From assembly GCA_044375625.1 (NCBI GenBank), contig JBILMH010000002.1:9654-73653 (forward strand): 64,000 bases of DNA, read 5' to 3'. Of this stretch, positions 34,576 to 43,714 are shown piece after piece (within the stretch, counting starts at the first letter, position 1; every line of letters begins with the position of its first letter). The notes under the pieces were generated by a model. The model did no database searches. It was not told the origin of the DNA and saw nothing but the letters and a program-made list of their open reading frames with translations. Source of the stretch: CAISOG01 sp044375625. Its GTDB lineage: Bacteria; Pseudomonadota; Alphaproteobacteria; CAISOG01. The position numbers and the translations under genes were made by a program.

Positions 34576-36441
34576 TTAGGACAACATTCGTTCGGGCAGC
34601 AACCATTGCAGGGCGGCTTTAAGAATATCAATGCCGTTGGTGGTTAACACCGATTCAATATGCCCCTGAAAGCTGCAAAAATTGGCGGAACGCAGCGCGC
34701 TGACATACCCATCCGCCTCCACCGCGATTTCTACCCCTTGGATGGGGGTGGCGGGCGAACGGGCGAAAAAGGTGTTGTAAAAGCCGACGGGCTGCACCTG
34801 CCCGAACAGATCCACGGTTTTCTGCACCCCCTGCCGTGGCGGATCAACCGGTGCAACCGCCAGCCCCAGGCGGAGAGAGAGCACCTGATGCCCCAGGCAG
34901 ATTGCCATAAATTTGGCTTGGGCGGTCAACAAATGCCCGACAATATCATGCACCCGCTGCATTTTGGGATCATGCAGATCGGTGGGATCCCCCGGCCCTG
35001 GTCCCACCAGCACCAGGTCAAAACCCGCCAAAAACTCCGCCTCAACGGGCACATTTGCCCACCTGCACAATCGGGTCTGCAAGCCCAAACGATCAAACAT
35101 ATGCTTTAGCATTTGGGTAAATTGGTCTTCGTTGTCGATAATCAGCACGCTGGCTTGGCAAAAAGGCCTGCCTGTTGTATCCGCCGCCGCCGTTTGCTTT
35201 TCAAACCAAAAGCGTGACAGCAGGCGGTTACGCGCCGCCAACACCTGTGCCACCTGATCATCCATAAATTGTGCCAACACGGGTTGCGGTGGGGTCAAAT
35301 TGGGGGTGGTAATGGCGCGCAACAACCCCTGTGCCTTTGCCTCAATCTCCAACCGCTCCTTATGCGGCACCGAATCGCGCACAATGCTGGCGCCGCTTTG
35401 GATAATCGCCTGGCCATCCAACCCGACCTCCATCGTGCGGATGGTAATCGCGCTGTCCAGTTGCGGCTTGCCCTCAGCATCCTGGCTGCGCACCACAATC
35501 GCGCTGGAATAATAGCGCCTGGAATCCTGCTCATATTTCTTAATAATGCGGGCGGCGTTTTGCAGCGGGCTTCCCACCATGGTGGGTGCAAACATCGATG
35601 CGCGAAAGGCATCCACGGGATCCATCGTGGTTTGGCCAGCCAGCACATATTCGGTATGCAACACCGCGCTCATTTCCCTAAGGAATGGCCCCTGAATCTC
35701 ACCCCCCGCGACGCAAATGGCCGACATCATCTTAAGTGTTTCATCAACAACCTGAAACAACTCATTGATTTCCTTTGGGTCGTTCAGAAATTGCAGCAGA
35801 TCGTCGCGGCTGTGCAGGGTCGATTTGGGCAGCGTGCCGCAAATCGGATTCATCTGCACCAGGCCATTTTCGATGCGGATATGCCGTTCGGGAGATGACC
35901 CAATGAAATATCGGTCGCCATCAAAAAAGCAAAAGCTCATATAGGCGCCAAATTCATTGCTGGCCAGGCGGGCAAAAATCAGATGCGCCGTGGCGGCACT
36001 GAATGGCGCGATACGCAACCGCCCCCTGCGCGACAGCAAAAAGTTTGACCCCTCCCCCCTACAGATTTCGTTGGCAATAATCTGGGCAACCGCCTGTTCA
36101 AATTCCTGATTGCTAAGGGCGTAATGGGGGCCATCGACAATTTGCGGCAGGTCGTCACCCCCCCCCATCAACTGATCCAACCCTATATCCACCACCCGAT
36201 CCGCCCGCAGGGAGATAATCGGCTCACCCCCGTCATGCAGGTCAAAGCCACGCTCACGCATTTGGGCATAGGGTACCATGCTGATAACGGGGTTGGCCGC
36301 CGTGGCGGTGGGCAGCTCAGTCAGCAGCTGGTGCCGATGCAGCGTGCCAGGTAGATAGCGGGTCTTGCCATCCTGATGAATCAGGCAATAGGGGGTGGCA
36401 GGGTCGATGGATTGTGGGGAGAGAGGCAAAGGGGCGGACAT
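34576..36441 (-). CDS. PhzE-like ADIC synthase (chorismate-utilising fusion)
   Basis: 621 residues: a TrpE-like chorismate-binding domain (about 110-380) fused to a TrpG-like class I glutamine amidotransferase (about 430-621). It resembles PhzE, 2-amino-2-desoxyisochorismate synthase, more than TrpE(G). PhzE-like stretches are VPYAQMRERGFDLHDGG, ANEICRGEGSNF, IGSSPERHI, VDETLKMM, HTEYVLAG, FAPTMVGSPLQNA and QGVQKTVDLFG...VGFYNTF. The amidotransferase triad is present: Cys515 in ICLGHQ, and His594/Glu596 in GHIES. The product would be ADIC rather than anthranilate. No other phenazine gene is adjacent, so the downstream product is unknown. Confidence 0.85.
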   Translation of the reverse strand: MSAPLPLSPQSIDPATPYCLIHQDGKTRYLPGTLHRHQLLTELPTATAANPVISMVPYAQMRERGFDLHDGGEPIISLRADRVVDIGLDQLMGGGDDLPQIVDGPHYALSNQEFEQAVAQIIANEICRGEGSNFLLSRRGRLRIAPFSAATAHLIFARLASNEFGAYMSFCFFDGDRYFIGSSPERHIRIENGLVQMNPICGTLPKSTLHSRDDLLQFLNDPKEINELFQVVDETLKMMSAICVAGGEIQGPFLREMSAVLHTEYVLAGQTTMDPVDAFRASMFAPTMVGSPLQNAARIIKKYEQDSRRYYSSAIVVRSQDAEGKPQLDSAITIRTMEVGLDGQAIIQSGASIVRDSVPHKERLEIEAKAQGLLRAITTPNLTPPQPVLAQFMDDQVAQVLAARNRLLSRFWFEKQTAAADTTGRPFCQASVLIIDNEDQFTQMLKHMFDRLGLQTRLCRWANVPVEAEFLAGFDLVLVGPGPGDPTDLHDPKMQRVHDIVGHLLTAQAKFMAICLGHQVLSLRLGLAVAPVDPPRQGVQKTVDLFGQVQPVGFYNTFFARSPATPIQGVEIAVEADGYVSALRSANFCSFQGHIESVLTTNGIDILKAALQWLLPERMLS

Positions 36442-36527
36442 CGGTAAATTCTCAAGGGTATTTTAGACGGTAAGGCACTTCATTAAGCCAATACAAAAGC
36501 GGCAGGGATGTGAAGTTGCCCTACCCT

Positions 36528-37556
36528 CTAACTGGCGGGCAGCGCGGGCAGCCAGCCCATAACCACCAGTACGATCGCCGTTCCCACCAGCCAAATCAGG
36601 GAGAAGGGCAAAAACACTTTCCACCCCAACCGCATCAGCTGGTCATAGCGATAGCGTGGCACGGCGGCGCGTACCAGGATGAACAGCAGCAAAAACAAGC
36701 TGGTTTTCAGCGCCAGCCAGATGGGCCCAGGCACCCATGTAAACGGCTCGATATTCAGCGGCGGCAACCAACCGCCCAGGAACAATATCGCCGTCAGCGC
36801 GCTCATCAATATCAAATTGGCGTATTCAGCCAGGAAAAATAGGCCAAAGGTCAGGGCGGAATATTCGACGAAATAGCCCGCGACCAACTCCGACTCCCCC
36901 TCAGGCAAATCAAAGGGCGTGCGCTTAGTCTCCGCCAGCATCGACACGAAAAAGATAATTAGTAGGGGAAAATGCGGCACCACGAACCACAGATTTTTCT
37001 GCGCCATCACAATATCGCTAAGGTTTAGCGACCCAACGCTTAACAGCACGCTGACCAACACAAATCCTATCGACACTTCATAGGACACCATTTGCGCGGC
37101 GGAGCGCAACGCGCCCAAAAAGGCGTATTTGGAATTGCTAGCCCAGCCCGCGATGATCACCCCGTAAACCGACAGCGACGAAATGGCGAACAAATACAGC
37201 AGACCAACGTTGATGTCGGCCAACACCACCCCCTGGTCAAAGGGCATCACCGCCCAGGCAATCAGCGACAACACAAAGGTCAGAATCGGGGCAAACAGAA
37301 ACAGCAGGCGGTTGGCCGTGGTCGGAACGATGGTTTCCTTGGTCAGCATTTTCAGCCCATCGGCCAACGGCTGAAACAGGCCAAAGGGCCCCACCACATT
37401 GGGCCCACGGCGCAGGTGAACCGCGCTTAAGACCTTACGCTCTACATAGGTTAACAGTGCGACCGCCACCAACAGCGGCAGGATAATGACCAACGACCAC
37501 AGCCCGCTGTGCACAACGGGCAGGCCATAGCTGATCCAAAAGGGTGTATCGAACAT
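36528..37556 (-). CDS. nuoH: NADH-quinone oxidoreductase subunit H
   Basis: Membrane subunit lining the quinone chamber and linking the peripheral arm to proton-pumping subunits. Eight or so transmembrane helices with VALLTYVERKVLSAVHLRRG, GPNVVGPFGLFQPLADGLK, AETKRTPFDLPEGESELVAG and FLRAAVPRYRYDQLM-type segments (here LVRAAVPRYRYDQLMRLGWK). 342 residues, normal. AGGAG precedes its ATG. Last nuo gene here: nuoI does not follow. Confidence 0.97.
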   Translation of the reverse strand: MFDTPFWISYGLPVVHSGLWSLVIILPLLVAVALLTYVERKVLSAVHLRRGPNVVGPFGLFQPLADGLKMLTKETIVPTTANRLLFLFAPILTFVLSLIAWAVMPFDQGVVLADINVGLLYLFAISSLSVYGVIIAGWASNSKYAFLGALRSAAQMVSYEVSIGFVLVSVLLSVGSLNLSDIVMAQKNLWFVVPHFPLLIIFFVSMLAETKRTPFDLPEGESELVAGYFVEYSALTFGLFFLAEYANLILMSALTAILFLGGWLPPLNIEPFTWVPGPIWLALKTSLFLLLFILVRAAVPRYRYDQLMRLGWKVFLPFSLIWLVGTAIVLVVMGWLPALPAS

Positions 37557-37571
37557 GGGGATATCTCCTGA

Positions 37572-39650
37572 CTAGGCCGTCGCCTTTTTGCCCAGCACGA
37601 AGGCTTCGGTGCATTTGGCCATGGTTTCGGAATTGCGGCTGATAACATCGGTCATGTAGTAATTGTTGATGACGGGCACCATTGGCGTGTCGATCAGACG
37701 GCCAGGCTGCCCAAAGCTTTGCCATGGCGTAGGTTGCGCCGTGTCAAGCTGGCTGAACAGCGGATCAAAGGCCTTGGCCAAAGCCAATCGCACCTCAGCC
37801 AAATCGTTATAGGGCAGGGTTTGGCCAATCCGTTCCGATAGGGCGCGCAGGATTTTCCAATCCTCCCGCGCTTCGCCTGGTGGCAAAATCGCCTGCTGCG
37901 TGCTTTGCAAACGCCCCTCAGTATTTTTGTACCAGCCCGTCTTTTCGGTATAGGCCGCGCCTGGCAGCACCACATCGGCCGCCGCCGCGCCCGCATCGCC
38001 ATGATGCCCCTGGTACACCACAAAGCTGGAATTGCGCAGCTTGGATAGGTCTTCAGCGAGCAGGTCATCGACGCCCATCAGGTACAACAGCTTAATTTTG
38101 CCAGCCGCCGCCTCAGCCATTATCTCACCCACGCCAATTTTGGCATCCTGCGGCACAAAGCCTAGATCCAGCCCTGCCACCCGCGATGCGGCGGTGTGCA
38201 ACAGATTAAAGCCGTTCCAACCATCACGGACAAAAGCGTATTTGTCGGCCACAGCATAGGCGGTGTGCAGAATCGCCGCGCCGTCGGGGCGGTTGATGGC
38301 GCCGCCACCCAAAATCAGGGCGGGACGCTGCGCCGCCTTTAGCTGCTCAACAAAAGGATGCTGCCCGCTCAACACATCCTGCAGTCCCAGGGGGCTGCGC
38401 CCCATATGCTGATAGGGATAATTCAGTTGGGGGGCAACGCCAATCACCCCAATCGGGAAACTGCCCATACCGCTGCGCAAATAGGCCTTGCGCAGGCGGG
38501 CATTGATCATGGGGGCTTCCCACCGTGGGTTGGTGCCGACCAGCAGCAAGGCATCGGCCTGCTCAATCCCCGCAATCCCGCTGTTAAACAGATAGCTCGC
38601 TCGTACCCCAGGCAGCAATTTGGCGCCATCGGTGCGGCAATCCAAATAGGGGCTACGCAACCGTTCGCCAAACAATTTTTTGGCCAGGAACATGGTTTCG
38701 GCATCAACCATTGCCCCCGCCAGCACGGCGATTTCATCCCCTTTCAGGCCATCCAGGCTGCGGGCAATCGCGGCAAAAGCCTCATCCCAGCTGGCCTCAA
38801 CCAACCGTCCATTTTTGCGAACATAGGGGCGATCCAACCGTTGGCGTTTTAAGCCGTCGCAGGCATGGCGGGTCTTATCGGCAATCCACTCCTCATTAAC
38901 ATCCTCATGCAGGCGGGGCAGGATCCGCATCACCTCAGCCCCCTTGCTGTCAATCCGAATATTGCTGCCCACGGCATCGAGCACATCAATCGATTCAGTC
39001 TTTTTCAGCTCCCACGGGCGCGCCTTAAAGGCATAGGGTTTGCTGGTCAACGCGCCAACGGGGCACAGATCCACAATATTGCCCGACAATTCGGTATTAA
39101 TCGCCTGCTCCACATAGGTGGCAATTTCCATTTTTTCACCACGGTTCAGCGCCCCCAGCTCCGACATCCCCGCCACCTCTGTCGCAAAGCGCACACAACG
39201 GGTGCAGTGGATGCAGCGGGTCATGATGGTTTTGACCAAGGGCCCCATGTTTTTATCGGTCACCGCCCGCTTGGCCTCACGATAGCGGCTGCGGTCAAAG
39301 CCAAAGGCCATGGCCTCATCCTGCAAATCACACTCACCGCCCTGGTCACAGATGGGGCAATCCAGCGGGTGGTTGATTAACAAAAATTCCATCACCCCGG
39401 CACGGTCTTTTTTAACCTGTTCACTGTCGGTTCTGATAACCATGCCATCGGCCACCGGCATGGCGCAACTGGCCACGGGTTTGGGCGATTTTTCCATCTC
39501 TACCAGGCACATACGGCAGTTGCCCGCAATCGCCAGCCGATCGTGATAGCAAAAATGCGGTATCTCAATACCCTGCAGCTGACAAGCCTGCATCACCGTG
39601 ATACCAAAAGGCACCTCGATCTCAACACCATTGATGGTTAATTTCGGCAT
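37572..39650 (-). CDS. nuoG: NADH-quinone oxidoreductase subunit G
   Basis: Largest peripheral-arm subunit, carrying several iron-sulfur clusters. The N-terminal ferredoxin-like domain has CQLQGIEIPHFCYHDRLAIA and GNCRMCLVE (2Fe-2S), then HPLDCPICDQGGECDLQD (4Fe-4S with His ligand), then TRCIHCTRCVRFATEV and a NIVDLCPVGALTSKP segment (4Fe-4S). A molybdopterin-oxidoreductase-like domain without cofactor follows. 692 residues, typical of alphaproteobacterial NuoG. Confidence 0.97.
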   Translation of the reverse strand: MPKLTINGVEIEVPFGITVMQACQLQGIEIPHFCYHDRLAIAGNCRMCLVEMEKSPKPVASCAMPVADGMVIRTDSEQVKKDRAGVMEFLLINHPLDCPICDQGGECDLQDEAMAFGFDRSRYREAKRAVTDKNMGPLVKTIMTRCIHCTRCVRFATEVAGMSELGALNRGEKMEIATYVEQAINTELSGNIVDLCPVGALTSKPYAFKARPWELKKTESIDVLDAVGSNIRIDSKGAEVMRILPRLHEDVNEEWIADKTRHACDGLKRQRLDRPYVRKNGRLVEASWDEAFAAIARSLDGLKGDEIAVLAGAMVDAETMFLAKKLFGERLRSPYLDCRTDGAKLLPGVRASYLFNSGIAGIEQADALLLVGTNPRWEAPMINARLRKAYLRSGMGSFPIGVIGVAPQLNYPYQHMGRSPLGLQDVLSGQHPFVEQLKAAQRPALILGGGAINRPDGAAILHTAYAVADKYAFVRDGWNGFNLLHTAASRVAGLDLGFVPQDAKIGVGEIMAEAAAGKIKLLYLMGVDDLLAEDLSKLRNSSFVVYQGHHGDAGAAAADVVLPGAAYTEKTGWYKNTEGRLQSTQQAILPPGEAREDWKILRALSERIGQTLPYNDLAEVRLALAKAFDPLFSQLDTAQPTPWQSFGQPGRLIDTPMVPVINNYYMTDVISRNSETMAKCTEAFVLGKKATA

Positions 39651-39755
39651 CTAAATAACCCCTTCCCCAACAATCTGGGGAAACTGAAAGATTGTCGCCT
39701 TAATCTAGCGCGGTTGCCGCTTAAGCTCAACTGTCAATTGCTAAGGGCACCTTGC

Positions 39756-41066
39756 TTAGGCTGCCACCCGCCCCTTAGTCAGTTTAGGCTTTTTGCTGTT
39801 CAGCGCGGCTTGCTGCAAAATACGTTCCTCAACCATTGGGCGGAAATGGCGCAACAAGCCCTGCACCGGCCAGGCCGCCGCATCGCCAAATAAGCAGATG
39901 GTGTGCCCCTCAATCTGCCTCGCCACCTGTTCCAGCACGTCAATCTCACCCAGATCGGCCTCGCCCTTAGCAATCCGATCCATCATCCGCCACAACCACC
40001 CCGTCCCCTCACGGCATGGGGTGCATTGGCCACAACTTTCGTGTTTGTAGAAATAGGATAGGCGGGCAATGGCGCGAATTAGGTCGGTGGATTTGTCCAT
40101 CACAATTACCCCCGCCGTGCCCAGTCCGCTACGCACCTCCCGCAGGCTATCAAAATTCATCAACACGGTGTCGCAAATCTCCCGCGGGATCAGGGGTGAT
40201 GAGGATCCGCCAGGGATAACCGCCAACAAATTGTCCCAACCGCCGCGCACGCCGCCCGCGTGTTTTTCAATCAAATCGCGTAGGGGGATGCCCATTTCTT
40301 CTTCAACATTGCAGGGTTTGTTGACATGGCCAGAGATGCAAAAAATCTTGCTGCCAGTATTTTTGGGTTGCCCCAGCCCCGCAAACCAGGCTGCGCCCCG
40401 CCGCAAAATGGTTGGCGTGACCGCAATGGTTTCAACATTGTTGACAGTGCTGGGACAGCCGTATAGGCCAGCGTTGGCGGGAAATGGTGGTTTCAGGCGC
40501 GGTTGCCCCTTGCGCCCTTCCAGGCTTTCCAGCAGCGCCGTCTCCTCCCCACAAATATAGGCGCCCGCGCCGCGATGCAGGACGATGTCGCAATCCCAGC
40601 CGCTTTTGCAGGCATTTTTGCCGATTAATCCCGCCGCATAGGCCTCATCAATCGCCTGTTGCAGATGCAAGGCCTCGGTGTAGTACTCACCACGAATATA
40701 GATGTAACAGGCCTTTGCCCCGATGGCGAAACTGGCAATCAGGCAACCTTCCAGCAGCAGGTGGGGATCAAAGCGCAGGATGTCACGATCCTTGCAGGTG
40801 CCAGGCTCACTTTCGTCGGCATTAACCACCAGATAGTGTGGACGCTCCGACTCCTTCGGCATAAATGACCATTTCATGCCAGTTGGAAAGCCTGCCCCGC
40901 CGCGCCCACGCAAATCGGAATTTTTGATTTCGGCGATAATCGCGTCACGACCACGCGCCAACAGCCCCTTGGTATCGTCCCAAATGCCGCGCGCGCGTGC
41001 GCCCGCCAGCCGCCAGTCATCCTGGCCATACAGATTCAAAAAAATGCGATCTTGGGGTTTCAGCAT
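39756..41066 (-). CDS. nuoF: NADH-quinone oxidoreductase subunit F
   Basis: NADH-binding, FMN-containing subunit. GRGGAGFPTGMKWSFMP (NADH loop), VNADESEPGTCKDRDI (FMN region), YIYIRGEYY, GAGAYICGEETALLESLEG, and SCGQCTPCREGTGW with a later TICLFGDAAAWP (4Fe-4S N3 ligands) are all present. 436 residues with a basic C-terminal tail. A 105-base gap to nuoG holds nothing I can identify. Confidence 0.97.
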   Translation of the reverse strand: MLKPQDRIFLNLYGQDDWRLAGARARGIWDDTKGLLARGRDAIIAEIKNSDLRGRGGAGFPTGMKWSFMPKESERPHYLVVNADESEPGTCKDRDILRFDPHLLLEGCLIASFAIGAKACYIYIRGEYYTEALHLQQAIDEAYAAGLIGKNACKSGWDCDIVLHRGAGAYICGEETALLESLEGRKGQPRLKPPFPANAGLYGCPSTVNNVETIAVTPTILRRGAAWFAGLGQPKNTGSKIFCISGHVNKPCNVEEEMGIPLRDLIEKHAGGVRGGWDNLLAVIPGGSSSPLIPREICDTVLMNFDSLREVRSGLGTAGVIVMDKSTDLIRAIARLSYFYKHESCGQCTPCREGTGWLWRMMDRIAKGEADLGEIDVLEQVARQIEGHTICLFGDAAAWPVQGLLRHFRPMVEERILQQAALNSKKPKLTKGRVAA

Positions 41067-41082
41067 GGTTGGGTCTTAGCGG

Positions 41083-41805
41083 CTAGGAAGGGTTTTTGGG
41101 GGTGGTTTTTGCAGATATTTTGGGGGCGGCTTTGGGGGAAGCGGGTTTTTTGCTGGCCGACCCCGTTTTGCCAACAGGCTCAGCAGGCTTTGCCTGACTA
41201 TCCCCAGCTTGGCTACTGGCCGTCAGCATCCCCTCAGGCGCGCTGCCCTGGCGGCCAATTTGGCTACCGACAGGAATCTCCTCCCCACGGCTAAGGGCAT
41301 CCAACAGGGCGGTGGTGCGATCCCCATCCAAATCCTCAACAAACCAGTCGTTAACCTGGATCATGGGGGCGTTGACGCAGGCGCCCAGGCACTCCACCTC
41401 CTCCATCGTGAACAGGCCGTTTTTGGTGGTCTGGTTAAAATCGATCCCCAATTTATCGCGGCAAGCCTTAACCACCGCATCACTGCCGCGCAGCCAGCAG
41501 GGGGTGGTGGTGCAAATTTGCAACAGGTATTTGCCGACGGGCTGCTGCTTAAACATCGTGTAGAACGTGACCACCTCCAACACCCGCATATAGGGCATGG
41601 CTAAGAAATCGGCGACATATTCAATCGCCACCCGTGGCAACCAGCCCTCCGATTGCCGTTGCGCCAGATCCAACAGCGGCAACACCGCGCTGGCTTGGCG
41701 CCCTTCGGGGTATTTGGCCACAAACGCCTTGGCCTTAGCCAAATTGTCGGCGTTAAAGACAAAGGATGTTGGCTCAGCAACATTTGACACTGGTGCAGCG
41801 GTCAT
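41083..41805 (-). CDS. nuoE: NADH-quinone oxidoreductase subunit E
   Basis: 24-kDa-type subunit binding the N1a 2Fe-2S cluster. Thioredoxin-like fold with ligands in CTTTPCWLRG and ECLGACVNAP; VEYVADFL-type and VVTFYTMF segments precede. 240 residues: beyond about residue 180 there is a Lys/Pro/Ser/Ala-rich tail, common in alphaproteobacteria and of unknown use. Overlaps the end of nuoD by four bases (ATGA). Confidence 0.96.
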   Translation of the reverse strand: MTAAPVSNVAEPTSFVFNADNLAKAKAFVAKYPEGRQASAVLPLLDLAQRQSEGWLPRVAIEYVADFLAMPYMRVLEVVTFYTMFKQQPVGKYLLQICTTTPCWLRGSDAVVKACRDKLGIDFNQTTKNGLFTMEEVECLGACVNAPMIQVNDWFVEDLDGDRTTALLDALSRGEEIPVGSQIGRQGSAPEGMLTASSQAGDSQAKPAEPVGKTGSASKKPASPKAAPKISAKTTPKNPS

Positions 41806-43016
41806 CGATCAATCTCCCCAAAAACCACGTCTAAACTGCCCAAAATGGCCACCAAATCGGCCAGCATGTGACCGTTGGAGATGGGACCCAAAATTTGCAT
41901 AAACAAAAAGCCTGGCGCCTTAATTTTGCATCGCCACGGCCGATTCGGCACGCTTTCATCCGCCACCAGAAACACCCCAAACTCACCCTTGGGCGCCTCC
42001 ACCACTGTATAGGTTTCGCCAGCGGGCACATGGTACCCCTCGGTATACAGCTTAAAGTGATGAATCAAGGCCTCCATCGAGTGCTTCATGTCCGCCCGTT
42101 TTGGCGGAATAACCTTATGGTTGTCGGTCATCACCGCACCAGAGGGCAACTGCTCCACACACTGCTGCACAATCCTAAGGCTTTGGCGCATCTCCGCCAT
42201 TCGCACCAGATAGCGGGCATAACAGTCGCCATCGTCGCTGACGGGAATATCGAATTCCAGCCGATCATAAACGTCATAGGGTTGGGTGCGGCGTAGATCC
42301 CAGGCGTGGCCGCTGGCACGCAGCACGGGGCCACTCATGCCCCAGGCTAAGGCCTGCTCGCGGTCAATCACGCCAATATCCACCGTGCGCTGCTTAAAAA
42401 TACGGTTGTCGGTTAGCAGCCGTTCAATGTCATCCAACACGGGCGGCAGGCGTTTGCAAAAAGCCAGAATATCGTCGGTCAACCCCTCAGGCAGATCCAA
42501 ATGCACGCCGCCTGGGCGGAAATAATTGGCATGCAGGCGGGCACCACAGACCCGCTCATAAAAGCTCATGATGATTTCCCGCTCCTCAAACCCCCACAGA
42601 AAGGGGGTCATCGCCCCAACGTCCAGGGCAAAGGTGGTGATATTCAACAAGTGGTTGGCAATGCGGGTTAATTCGGCAAACAGCACCCGAATGTATTGGC
42701 CACGCAACGGCACCTCAATCCCCATCAGCTTTTCCACCGCCAGGGCAAAGGCATGCTCCTGACACATCGGGGAGACATAGTCCAGGCGGTCAAAATAGGG
42801 AATCGCCTGCAAATAGGTTTTGTGCTCAATCAGCTTTTCGGTGCCGCGGTGCAGAAAGCCGATGTGGGGATCCACCCGCTGCACCAATTCCCCATCCAAT
42901 TCCATCACCAGGCGCAACACGCCGTGCGCGGCCGGGTGTTGGGGGCCAAAATTAAAGGTAAAGGCGCGCTCACTGGCGGGCAGGCCTGGAATCAGCTCTT
43001 CGGTTAACGATGCCAT
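41802..43016 (-). CDS. nuoD: NADH-quinone oxidoreductase subunit D
   Basis: 49-kDa-type subunit at the quinone site, related to hydrogenase large subunits. FNFGPQHPAAHGVLRLVMEL, DPHIGFLHRGTEKLIEHKTY, PYFDRLDYVSPMCQEHAF and a C-terminal GSLDVVFGEIDR are hallmark sequences. 404 residues. The start is two bases after the nuoC stop; the stop is coupled to nuoE. Confidence 0.97.
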   Translation of the reverse strand: MASLTEELIPGLPASERAFTFNFGPQHPAAHGVLRLVMELDGELVQRVDPHIGFLHRGTEKLIEHKTYLQAIPYFDRLDYVSPMCQEHAFALAVEKLMGIEVPLRGQYIRVLFAELTRIANHLLNITTFALDVGAMTPFLWGFEEREIIMSFYERVCGARLHANYFRPGGVHLDLPEGLTDDILAFCKRLPPVLDDIERLLTDNRIFKQRTVDIGVIDREQALAWGMSGPVLRASGHAWDLRRTQPYDVYDRLEFDIPVSDDGDCYARYLVRMAEMRQSLRIVQQCVEQLPSGAVMTDNHKVIPPKRADMKHSMEALIHHFKLYTEGYHVPAGETYTVVEAPKGEFGVFLVADESVPNRPWRCKIKAPGFLFMQILGPISNGHMLADLVAILGSLDVVFGEIDR

Positions 43017-43018
43017 GG

Positions 43019-43678
43019 CTATACAGCTTTGCTAGAGGGTGGGGGGGATGCGCTTGGGGTGGCGGGCTGGTCAGCCTTTTCATCACCAGGCAGCAGGTGG
43101 TTCATACCGTCCCAAGGGCTAAGGAAATCAAAGCTTCGATAATCCTGGCTCAGCTTCACCGCCTCATACACCACGCGCTTCTGCTCATCATCATAGCGCA
43201 CTTCGACAAAGCCCGTCAGGGGAAAATCTTTGCGCAGCGGGTGCCCCTCAAACCCATAATCGGTCAGGATGCGGCGCAGGTCGGGGTGATCGCTGAAAAC
43301 AATGCCATACAGATCCCATGCCTCCCGCTCCATCCAGTTGGCGCAGGGGTACAGCGGGGTGACGCTGGGCACCGCAGCCCCCTCCCCCACGGTCAGCTTA
43401 AGCCGAATCCGATGGTTCAGGCTGATGGACAACAGGTTGTACACCACCTCAAACCGTTCAGGCCGCTGGGGGTAATCCACCCCGCACAGCTCCACCAACT
43501 GCTCAAACTGGCAGCTGGGGTCGTCGCGCAGAAAAGTTAACAGCGGCAACAGGCCAGCGCTGGTGGTGTGCAAACACAGCTCACCCCGGCTCCAGCTGAC
43601 AGCGGAGACCTTATCGGGCATAGACTTGCAAACATGGTCGGCAAGAGTCTTGAGATTTTCAACGGTGGAAGTCATCAT
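43019..43678 (-). CDS. nuoC: NADH-quinone oxidoreductase subunit C
   Basis: 30-kDa-type peripheral subunit. Conserved: CANWMEREAWDLYGIVF, HPDLRRILTDYGFEGHPLRK, DFPLTGFVEVRYDDE, and a FDFLSPW C-terminal motif. The frame opens with GTG at 43690; two ATG codons follow at 43678 and 43675, and AGGGG lies 11 bases before the first, so 43678 is favoured. It is the first nuo gene here: directly upstream is a divergent PAP2 gene, not nuoB or nuoA. Confidence 0.95.
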   Translation of the reverse strand: MMTSTVENLKTLADHVCKSMPDKVSAVSWSRGELCLHTTSAGLLPLLTFLRDDPSCQFEQLVELCGVDYPQRPERFEVVYNLLSISLNHRIRLKLTVGEGAAVPSVTPLYPCANWMEREAWDLYGIVFSDHPDLRRILTDYGFEGHPLRKDFPLTGFVEVRYDDEQKRVVYEAVKLSQDYRSFDFLSPWDGMNHLLPGDEKADQPATPSASPPPSSKAV

Positions 43679-43714
43679 GTGCGGGCACACCCCTAAGTTC
43701 TAGGAATCCACCTA

